NCBI GenBank assembly: GCA_014534385.1
Contig: JACVRP010000010.1
Location: 1 to 21,379, forward strand
DNA from: Cyanobacteria bacterium Co-bin13
Lineage (GTDB): Bacteria > Cyanobacteriota > Cyanobacteriia > Phormidesmidales > Phormidesmidaceae
Reading direction: 5' to 3'
DNA length: 21,379 bases
The position numbers were made by a program, and so were the translations under genes. Below, piece by piece: positions 16,301-21,379 of the stretch. Below the pieces are notes generated by a model. It did not search any database. It saw nothing but the letters and a program-made list of their open reading frames with translations, and was not told the DNA's origin. How positions within the stretch are numbered: the first letter of the stretch is position 1; every line of letters begins with the position of its first letter.

Positions 16301-17009
16301 TGCTGACCGGTAGACTGACCGAGAGATCCCCCTCAGCAATGCGTTCGGCAGTATCAGAAAGCTGGCGCAGCGGCCGGGAAATGTTGCGCGACAGCCACAG
16401 CCCCACCAGCGACAGAATGATAAAGGAAGCCGGAATGCCGTAGGTAATGGTGTCTAGAGTCTGCTGGGCCGCCATTTGAGATTCCTGCGAACGCTCCTCT
16501 AGCAGGTCCCGCTCAGCTTGACGCAAGTCCTCGATTAGAACGCGGATCTGCTCCATGAGCCGCTGCCCCTCACCCGTTCGGGTAAACTGCTGGGCAGCGG
16601 CAAAGCCCTGGCTGTCAAATAGCTCAATACCGCGCTGCAGGCGAGCTAGTCGGGTCTCCACCAGTGTAGTGAGAGCTGCCGTCTGACTCAGCTGTTCAGG
16701 AGTATCTAAGAGCCTCTCCTGCAAATACTGCAGCCGATCATCAATCGTCTGCAGGGAAGCGTCATAGGGTTCTAGGTAGCTGCGCTCTCCGGCAATCAGG
16801 TAGCCTCGTTGCCCGCTCTCCGCGCTGGCTAGAGCTGCTTCAAGCGCATTTAGATGTCTTAAGGTTTCGTAGGTTTCCCGCTCATCGACAGAGTTGGCAA
16901 TCAGGCTGTTGGTTGTGCGATAAGAAGCAATTCCAATAGCGGTCAGGAGCAGTAGCCCCAAGGCAAATCCGCCGCCAATGCGAGGGCCAATTTTGAAGCG
17001 ATTTATCAT
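13392..17009 (-). CDS. CHASE3-HAMP-GAF hybrid histidine kinase with three receivers
   Basis: A 1205-residue membrane hybrid kinase. TM1 is at about 13-30. A periplasmic CHASE3 domain (about 33-182) has the AESGQRGYLIAGERSYLEPY signature. TM2 is at about 190-207 and HAMP at about 208-262. A GAF domain spans about 285-425. A long Gln/Glu-rich coiled coil spans about 430-530. HisKA has H544 in NMSHELRTPLNSLL. HATPase has N664 (LLSNALKF), NDTGIGIP (691-698) and GGTGLGLS (721-728). REC1 (about 817-930) has D867 and K916. REC2 (about 939-1058) has D989 and K1041, where Lys is followed by Asp instead of the usual Pro. REC3 (about 1085-1200) has D1136 (LMDVMMPEMDG) and K1188. The kinase and all receivers look competent. 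The stimulus is unknown. ATG 17009 has no visible Shine-Dalgarno but puts TM1 at the right place. It is the first gene of the signalling block. Confidence 0.95.
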   Translation of the reverse strand: MINRFKIGPRIGGGFALGLLLLTAIGIASYRTTNSLIANSVDERETYETLRHLNALEAALASAESGQRGYLIAGERSYLEPYDASLQTIDDRLQYLQERLLDTPEQLSQTAALTTLVETRLARLQRGIELFDSQGFAAAQQFTRTGEGQRLMEQIRVLIEDLRQAERDLLEERSQESQMAAQQTLDTITYGIPASFIILSLVGLWLSRNISRPLRQLSDTAERIAEGDLSVSLPVSNSLDESGVLTRSFGQMVTNLRETIQKNDEQRWLKSSLAELSQTLQGQRDLEAVAEVFLTKLAPLVEAQQGVFYILDSDETPPLLKLLGSYAYQERKHLSNQFRLGEGLVGQCALEKQRILLTQVPGDYIRIASGLGEAPPLNIVVLPLLFETEVRGVVELASFQCFSDLQLALLQEASDLTGVMMNAIAAYRRTQELLQESQTLTNELRHQQEELLHSNQLLEERTQSLQESELLLQQQQEELQQSNEELQQLNEELEEKAELLESQKQQVERKNEEIERARQALEEQAHQLALSSKYKSEFLANMSHELRTPLNSLLILAKLLSENGGGNLTDKQVEYSRTIHSAGNDLLSLINDILDLAKIESGTMAVSIEAVSLAALKTDLERTFQEVALSKGLSFNVALEEPLPDTLSTDPKRLQQILKNLLSNALKFTDQGGVAVHIRKAPGNQLAFIVNDTGIGIPQDKQRVIFEAFQQADGTTSRRYGGTGLGLSISLELARLLGGSIELSSQPGEGSTFTLILPELFEGSPDGASETGPVVVAQHAPFRPLPPETEVGPLVRSLPPLASNIADDRDTLQPGDQVLLVIEDDTNFSQILMEMAQRQGFKVLIADQGQTGLMLAKQFVPDAITLDLHLPDMQGWAVLDQLKREVATRHIPIHILTVDDQQQREFQMGAIAHIQKPVSPEVLTHTLVEIKRFIERQVRHLLVIEDDPVQAQSIIELIGGGDVVSQAVGSGAAALEALKNQAFDCVVLDLGLPDMNGFDLIEQIKQEAFLATLPIVVYTGKELTEAEETRLRRLAETIIVKDVRSPERLLDETALFLHRVQANLPQSKQQILERLHQSDPVLTGKKVLIVDDDVRNIFALTSLLEQYSMEVLFAENGQAGLEMLQAHPDISLVLMDVMMPEMDGYETTRAIRRQDRFRSLPIITLTAKAMQGDREKCIDAGASDYIPKPVDTEQLLSLLRLWLYR

Positions 17010-17309
17010 GCAGGGTGCAGGGAGTTTAAATCAGCCGATGAAGGAAGCAGCAAATGCTGAGCAGATTTGTGAAGCAAAACACTCAAGACTACAACTTCCT
17101 GAGACTCTGCACCTCCTTCCCAAGAGAGATTGCTTCCCACTAAAAATTTCAGGGTTGGCTGCTTTAGGCGCTGCCTCCAACCCTGAACGTGCTATCAAGT
17201 TCAAGTGAATCCCATACAGCAGTTTCTTTGCTGGTAGTAGTAAAGCCACAGCCTTGATAGAGGGGCCTTTGCTGATAGATATTGGCCGTCTTCACCCTGT
17301 GATAGGTGA
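17010..17309. other. Region between the prk-like gene and the CHASE3 kinase
   Basis: These 300 nt hold the distal part of the diverged prk 3' duplication (17273-17322) and the prk terminator (17142-17187). The remaining about 130 nt are the leader of the CHASE3 kinase, in which I find no convincing -10/-35 pair. Short open frames here have no recognisable product. The frame that continues the duplicated prk copy stays open to a TAA at 17166-17164. Confidence 0.5.
17142..17187 (-). terminator. Intrinsic terminator of the prk-like gene
   Basis: On the minus strand TTCAGGGTTGG (17187-17177) pairs over 11 bp with CCAACCCTGAA (17158-17148). A smaller AGGC/GCCT hairpin lies in the 18-nt loop. The stem is followed by ATTTTT (17147-17142), a clear T-tract. 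It lies about 120 nt beyond the prk stop codon. Confidence 0.75.
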
Positions 17310-17372
17310 TTAGGAGCTGGGTTGATGAATGTTGGCTGCCTTTAGCATGTGATAGGTAATGAGTAGCTGGGT
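17273..17372 (-). repeat. Diverged 50-bp tandem duplication of the prk 3' end
   Basis: Copy A (17372-17323) encodes TQLLITYHMLKAANIH inside the prk-like gene. Copy B (17322-17273) directly follows and matches it at 39 of 50 bases by my count. Read in its own frame it encodes TQLLITYHRVKTANIY. A 50-nt period shifts the frame, so the in-use frame hits TAA (17312-17310) inside copy B. Many of the differences are synonymous, meaning both copies once evolved as coding sequence. Confidence 0.8.
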
Positions 17373-18260
17373 GAGTGCCAAGGGGTAGCTCTGCAGGGTT
17401 TCGCCTGTGGTACCGACAACCTTACCAATGTTGCGGTTACCCTCCAAACTGCAGAATTTGCCCAGATAGGGAATCTCATTGCACAAGGTGCGCTCTAGCT
17501 CCTGGACCTGCTCTTCGGTGGCATGGCCGTCAATTTTTAAGACATCGACGGGTTTGCCCATGTCCCGGTCTAGCTCCAGGCGAATAGCGTCACCTAAATG
17601 GCTCCCCTCCCCATCCAAAATGTGAGTAAAGTCGGGATGCGGGATGGTTGGCCGCAACACCAACTGGGCATTGAGCAGCAGATCATCGGTGCTGCCATTG
17701 TTATCAGAAGGATAGAAGGAAATGACGGCATCGGCCCACTGGCGCTGGGGCCGAATGAAATCTTCTGAGTCGCTTTCCCGCGCTCGGATTTGGTCCATCA
17801 CCTGGTCTTCGGTGTAGCCGCGCTTGCGGGTGTCGCGCTTGACCTTCCAGGCGTGGCGCAGTTCTTCGGGCGGGGCTAGATAAACCTTAACGTCGTAAGC
17901 ATCGCGAGAGCCTCGGGTGAAGTAGCCCAAAAGCCCTTCCACAATGACAAACCGCTTGGGCTTAATGTATTCGGGGGGGTCAAAAGCGCCAGAGCTGTGG
18001 TTGTAAATGGGCTTGAGAATGGGCTGACCTGTTCGCAACAGATTGAGATGCTGCTGAATAATGTCTAGGTAGTTGCAGTCAGGATGGAGGGCGGAGATGC
18101 CCATTTCCTTGCGCTGCTGCCGGTCAAACTTATGGTAGTCGTCTGTACAGATGGTGGTGACTTCATCTTCACCGAGAATTTGGGCGATACCACGGGTGAG
18201 GGTAGTCTTTCCAGCGGCACTGTCCCCCACGATACCAAGGACGATTGGACGACTAGCCAT
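17310..18260 (-). CDS. Phosphoribulokinase/uridine kinase family paralogue
   Basis: A 316-residue P-loop kinase of the PRK/URK family. The Walker A motif GDSAAGKTT is at 12-20. ICTDDYHKFDRQQRKEMG (37-54) holds the catalytic-type Asp pair. PIYNHSSGAFDPPE (84-97) and FVIVEGLLGYFTRG (104-117) resemble the PRK substrate and Walker B regions. It differs from Calvin-cycle Prk of cyanobacteria: the P-loop lacks the regulatory Cys (GDSGCGKST in Prk), and the C-terminal CTYPGIKM-type segment is missing. It is therefore a paralogue that is probably not thioredoxin-controlled in the known way; the substrate is uncertain. I chose ATG 18260 because GGAGG lies 5 nt upstream and a good promoter at 18300-18329 would exclude the longer frame that translates the 15-bp repeats. 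The C-terminus (HQPSS) comes from a frame-shifted duplication. Confidence 0.88.
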   Translation of the reverse strand: MASRPIVLGIVGDSAAGKTTLTRGIAQILGEDEVTTICTDDYHKFDRQQRKEMGISALHPDCNYLDIIQQHLNLLRTGQPILKPIYNHSSGAFDPPEYIKPKRFVIVEGLLGYFTRGSRDAYDVKVYLAPPEELRHAWKVKRDTRKRGYTEDQVMDQIRARESDSEDFIRPQRQWADAVISFYPSDNNGSTDDLLLNAQLVLRPTIPHPDFTHILDGEGSHLGDAIRLELDRDMGKPVDVLKIDGHATEEQVQELERTLCNEIPYLGKFCSLEGNRNIGKVVGTTGETLQSYPLALTQLLITYHMLKAANIHQPSS

Positions 18261-18265
18261 GTCTC

Positions 18266-18270
18266 CCTCC
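18266..18270 (-). promoter_or_regulatory. Ribosome binding site of the prk-like gene
   Basis: GGAGG on the minus strand, 5 nt before ATG 18260. It decides between this start and the longer open frame reaching 18374. Confidence 0.75.
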
Positions 18271-18299
18271 AGGTCTTTTGTTAAAGTTCGAGTCCCATC

Positions 18300-18329
18300 A
18301 TTGTAGGGATCAACGGAACTCTGGCTCAA
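18300..18329 (-). promoter_or_regulatory. Sigma70-type promoter of the prk-like gene
   Basis: On the minus strand TTGAGC (18329-18324) and TACAAT (18305-18300) are separated by 18 bp, matching TTGACA at 4 of 6 and TATAAT at 5 of 6 positions. The predicted start of transcription near 18293 leaves a leader of about 33 nt. The -35 box abuts the 15-bp tandem array. Confidence 0.5.
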
Positions 18330-18389
18330 GCATTTGTGACTTAAGCATTTGTGACTTAGGCATTTGTGACTCAAGCCATTGTGAGCCGA
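18325..18389. repeat. 15-bp tandem array in the prk/U32 divergent promoter region
   Basis: GCATTTGTGACTTAA (18330-18344), GCATTTGTGACTTAG (18345-18359) and GCATTTGTGACTCAA (18360-18374) are three near-identical head-to-tail units. A degenerate fourth, GCCATTGTGAGCCGA (18375-18389), follows, and the CTCAA at 18325-18329 looks like a unit end. Each carries a TGTGA half-site. The array lies directly upstream of the prk -35 box and ahead of a TAAAAT (18392-18397) that could serve the U32 gene. A regulator-binding array is plausible; the factor is unknown. Confidence 0.8.
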
Positions 18390-18472
18390 CCTAAAATGAC
18401 TGAGTGGGGAAAATGAGGCAGTCGATTTTGGGTCTGGCTGCCTGAGTTAACCGTCCCCCTCCCGAAGCTGCT

Positions 18473-21049
18473 ATGCCATCTCTGTCGAGCTTGTCTGATT
18501 CTGTGGTCTTACCCCGTCGCCCCGAACTCCTTGCTCCGGCAGGCAACTGGGACTGCGCTAAAGCTGCCGTCGAAAACGGGGCCGATGCGATTTACTTTGG
18601 GCTAGACCGCTTCAATGCCCGCATGCGAGCTGAGAATTTTACAGAAGCCGACCTGCCGGCTTTGATGACCTTTCTACATAGCCGGGGCGTCAAAGGCTAC
18701 GTCACGCTCAATACGCTGGTCTTTCCCCATGAGCTGAGGGAGGCCGAGCAGTATCTCCGGACGATGATCGCGGCGGGCGTGGATGCGGCAATTGTGCAAG
18801 ATGTGGGGATCTGCAGGCTGATTCGCCACCTGTCTCCTGACTTTCCCATCCATGCCTCGACGCAAATGACTGTCACTAGCGCGGCTGGGGTGGCCTTTGC
18901 CCGCGACTTGGGCTGTCAGCTGGTGGTGCTAGCGCGTGAGTGTTCGCTGAAGGAAATTAACAAAATTCAGGCTCAGCTGGCGGAGCAGGAGATAGCGCTG
19001 CCGCTGGAGGTATTTGTGCATGGGGCGCTCTGCGTGGCCTACTCTGGGCAGTGCCTCACCAGTGAAGCTTTGGGGGGCCGCTCGGCCAACCGGGGCGAGT
19101 GCGCTCAAGCCTGCCGCATGACCTACGACCTGATCGCCGATGGTGAGTCGGTGGAGCTGGGCGATCGCAAGTACCTCCTCAGCCCTCAGGATCTCTCAGG
19201 GCTGGAGGTGCTGCCGGAGCTGGTTCAAGCTGGGGTGAGCTGCCTCAAAATTGAGGGTCGCTTGAAAACGCCTGAGTACGTTGCCAACGTCACCCGCGTC
19301 TATCGGCAGGCCCTAGATCGGGTAATGGCTGCCACACTGCTGGTTGAAAGCTCAGCGTCTGCCGCCCCTGAAGGCGTCTTGAACCCTAGTATAGAAAAAC
19401 CCTTTACGCCTTCCCTGGAGGAGCGCTACCAGCTGGAAATGGCGTTTTCTCGCGGCATTTCCACGGGCTGGTTTGAGGGGATTGACAACCAGGCGCTGGT
19501 GCATGCCCGCTTTGGCAAAAAACGAGGCGTTTACCTGGGCGAAGTCACTCGCGTTTCTAACCAGGGGGTGGCCCTGCGATTAGAGGCTCCGGTTAAGCCG
19601 GGCGATGGCGTGGTGTTTGACAACGGTCACCCCGCTGCCGCAGAAGAGGGCGGTAGGGTCTATCAGGTTGAGCCGCGAGGCCAGGAGAGCCTGCTCAGCT
19701 TTGGTCACCATGATCTAAATTTGAGCCGCATTCATAAAGGTAATCGGGTCTGGAAAACGAGCGATCCTCAACTCGATCGGGAGCTGCGCCAGACCTTTGC
19801 CGGAGAGGAGCCTAAGTTTCAGCGACCCATTCACATTGAGGTGCAGGGCAGCGACGGAGAGGCAATGGTTGCGATCGCACGCGACCCCCTCGGCCCTATT
19901 GCCCAGGCCACGTCAGCCGTTCCTCTGGTGGCCGCCCATAATCAGCCCCTCACTACGGAGAAACTAACCCAGCAGCTAGGTCGTTTGGGCCGCACCCCCT
20001 TCCGGTTAGGGTCTCTGGAGAATCACTTGGAAGGCGACCTGATGCTGCCCGTGAGCGAACTCAACCGCCTGCGGCGGCAGCTGGTGGAGCAGCTAGAGGA
20101 ATTGCGATCGCGCCCGCCCCGCTGGCAGCTCAATGCCGAGGCTACGCTTCAGCAGGTGTTGCCCAAAGTAACCCCACCAGCCACTGCTCAACAGCCGGCA
20201 TTGCTGGCGCTGGTGCGGAGCCGTTCTCAGCTGGAAGCTGCGCTCAGGGCTGGGGTTGAAACCATTTACTGCGAGTTTGAGAACCCAGCCACCTACCGCG
20301 ACACGGTGCAGTGGTTTCGATCTAACCGGGTGTCGCCGCAGCAGACGGTGTGGGTAGCGCCGCCCCGGATTACCAAACCGCTAGAGCAGTACATCCTCGA
20401 TCAGGTGCGGCGCTCTGAGGCCGATGGCTACCTGATCCGCAACTACGACCAGCTCAAGCATTTTGCCGGAGAGCGCTGTGTAGGTGACTTTTCCCTCAAC
20501 GTAGCCAATGCCCTGACCGCCGATTATTTCAAGCACCACTATGGGTTGGAGCGGCTTACCGCCTCCTATGACCTCAATGTGGATCAGCTAGAGGCGCTGT
20601 TGCGATCGCTGCCCACCGACTGGCTAGAGATCACGCTGCACCAGCACATGCCGATGTTTCACATGGAGCACTGTGTCTTCTGCGCCTTTCTCTCGGAGGG
20701 CAAAGACTTCCGCGACTGTGGTCGCCCTTGCGAGCAGCACGAGGTGAAGCTGCGCGATCGCATCGGCACCGAGCATGTTCTTCAGGCCGATGCGGGCTGT
20801 CGCAACACGGTTTTTAACGGGGTGGCTCAAACCGGCGCAGAGTATGCTCGGCGGCTGATTGAAGCGGGTGCGGCCCACTTTCGCATTGAGTTTCTCAACG
20901 AAACGCCCCAGCAGGTGACGCAAACCCTGGAGCGCTACCGGCAGCTGCTCAGCGGTGACATCAGCGGAGTTCAGCTTTGGCGGGCGCTAAAGCTGCAAAG
21001 CAAGCTCGGCGTCACTCGCGGCCCGCTAGATTCTAAGCAGGCCTGGTAA
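18473..21049 (+). CDS. U32-family 'peptidase' with DUF3656 and a second U32-like half
   Basis: An 858-residue protein of the U32 family, whose members include RlhA (23S rRNA C2501 hydroxylation), TrhP and UbiU/UbiV and are probably Fe-S modification enzymes and not proteases. The first barrel (about 15-345) starts PELLAPAGNWDCAKAAVENG, carries the family signature EVFVHGALCVAYSGQC (179-194), has C187, C194, C210 and C214 as likely cluster ligands, and ends SCLKIEGRLKTPEYV. A DUF3656-type domain spans about 435-545. A C-terminal part (about 575-825) repeats the order of the first barrel in weak form, with C734, C737, C749 and C753. RlhA-like rRNA modification is the best guess, not proven. It is longer than E. 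coli RlhA by about 200 residues. ATG 18473 has no clear Shine-Dalgarno. It is divergent from the prk-like gene and ends 6 nt from the convergent VUT gene. Confidence 0.88.
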   Translation: MPSLSSLSDSVVLPRRPELLAPAGNWDCAKAAVENGADAIYFGLDRFNARMRAENFTEADLPALMTFLHSRGVKGYVTLNTLVFPHELREAEQYLRTMIAAGVDAAIVQDVGICRLIRHLSPDFPIHASTQMTVTSAAGVAFARDLGCQLVVLARECSLKEINKIQAQLAEQEIALPLEVFVHGALCVAYSGQCLTSEALGGRSANRGECAQACRMTYDLIADGESVELGDRKYLLSPQDLSGLEVLPELVQAGVSCLKIEGRLKTPEYVANVTRVYRQALDRVMAATLLVESSASAAPEGVLNPSIEKPFTPSLEERYQLEMAFSRGISTGWFEGIDNQALVHARFGKKRGVYLGEVTRVSNQGVALRLEAPVKPGDGVVFDNGHPAAAEEGGRVYQVEPRGQESLLSFGHHDLNLSRIHKGNRVWKTSDPQLDRELRQTFAGEEPKFQRPIHIEVQGSDGEAMVAIARDPLGPIAQATSAVPLVAAHNQPLTTEKLTQQLGRLGRTPFRLGSLENHLEGDLMLPVSELNRLRRQLVEQLEELRSRPPRWQLNAEATLQQVLPKVTPPATAQQPALLALVRSRSQLEAALRAGVETIYCEFENPATYRDTVQWFRSNRVSPQQTVWVAPPRITKPLEQYILDQVRRSEADGYLIRNYDQLKHFAGERCVGDFSLNVANALTADYFKHHYGLERLTASYDLNVDQLEALLRSLPTDWLEITLHQHMPMFHMEHCVFCAFLSEGKDFRDCGRPCEQHEVKLRDRIGTEHVLQADAGCRNTVFNGVAQTGAEYARRLIEAGAAHFRIEFLNETPQQVTQTLERYRQLLSGDISGVQLWRALKLQSKLGVTRGPLDSKQAW

Positions 21050-21055
21050 AGCGGA

Positions 21056-21379
21056 TTAATTCAGTTCAGATTCCTGCCAGACAAACTTGCCCTCCTTCCA
21101 CAGGGCCACCAGGCCGCCGATGACGTACTTGGTCAAGACTTCGCCAAATAGTAGGGCCATGATCTCTCTGGTAGAGAGTACGCCGCCAAAGGCCACCAGG
21201 GTAAACAGCAGCGTATCGAGCGGCACTGACACGGCGTTGCTGCCCGCCACCCGAATCAGCCAGGGATAGCGAATTAGCTTTTGGTACACCTCGGTATCGG
21301 CAGTCTCGGCCAGCATAATCGCCAGAAAGCTAGCCAAAATGATCCGTAACGGCACGGCCAGCAGGGCGCTCATCAAGAC
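21056..21379 (-). CDS. VUT/YhhQ-family transporter (3' part only)
   Basis: The C-terminal 107 residues of a membrane protein whose gene begins beyond the window; the frame is open to the last base. RIILASFLAIMLAETADTEVYQ and RVAGSNAVSVPLDTLLFTLV, followed by a last hydrophobic segment (EVLTKYVIGGLVALW), match the end of the VUT (DUF165) family. This family includes the E. coli YhhQ queuosine-precursor importer. The N-A/S-V-S-x-x-L/I-D-T core is recognisable. The substrate cannot be assigned from this fragment. The stop TAA is 6 nt from the end of the convergent U32 gene, leaving no room for a separate terminator between them. Confidence 0.8.
   Translation of the reverse strand, partial: VLMSALLAVPLRIILASFLAIMLAETADTEVYQKLIRYPWLIRVAGSNAVSVPLDTLLFTLVAFGGVLSTREIMALLFGEVLTKYVIGGLVALWKEGKFVWQESELN

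Noticed and set aside
18261..18374. N-terminal extension of the prk-like protein containing three SHKCL repeats
   Set aside because: It is the translation of the 15-bp DNA array. A good promoter (18300-18329) and a GGAGG site 5 nt before ATG 18260 lie downstream of it, and the conserved family sequence begins at that ATG.
18325..18389. CRISPR-like array
   Set aside because: Units are contiguous 15-mers with no spacers; this is a simple tandem repeat.

Overview
The window looks like a chromosomal segment of a cyanobacterium. The octamer GCGATCGC (HIP1) occurs about once per kb. Many proteins belong to families typical of cyanobacteria: a DUF2103 protein, a CHASE3-GAF hybrid kinase, a phosphoribulokinase-like paralogue, a DUF4114 surface-type protein and a long U32 'peptidase'. 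The fairly GC-rich composition would suit a Leptolyngbya-like filamentous lineage, but that placement is an inference. I see no prophage, insertion sequence, CRISPR array, rRNA or intact tRNA.

Layout. Positions 1-1830 (+) hold the 3' end of clpS, a DUF2103 protein and a Trm1-type tRNA dimethyltransferase, the last two 3 nt apart. Positions 1901-4409 (+) hold a DUF4268 protein with a PD-(D/E)XK-like core, then a stand-alone GAF protein overlapping a DUF3891 protein by 11 nt. Next is a gap with a tRNA-like relic. Positions 4773-6899 (+) encode a 708-residue multi-domain protein with a degenerate metalloprotease-like module and a DUF4114 domain, ending in a clear hairpin. A lipase-like alpha/beta hydrolase (7159-7857, +) overlaps tail-to-tail by 47 nt with a SulP anion transporter (9520-7811, -).

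Positions 9686-17009 (-) form a signalling block read right to left: a 1205-residue CHASE3-HAMP-GAF hybrid kinase with three receiver domains, CheR, CheB (TAGTG junction) and, 4 nt later, a REC-PAS-kinase-REC hybrid. There is no CheA, CheW, chemoreceptor or DNA-binding regulator. This looks like a methylation-tunable phosphorelay and not a flagellar chemotaxis operon.

The right end holds a phosphoribulokinase-family paralogue (18260-17310, -), divergent from a two-barrel U32 protein (18473-21049, +), which converges on a truncated VUT-family transporter gene. The prk-like gene has the most unusual DNA: a 15-bp tandem array of TGTGA-type half-sites abutting a good sigma70-type promoter, and a diverged 50-bp out-of-frame duplication of its own 3' end that supplies the present stop codon, followed by an intrinsic terminator. 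I found no clearly new multi-gene system. The best leads are the CheR/CheB-hybrid kinase module, the GAF-DUF3891 pair and the prk-like locus.
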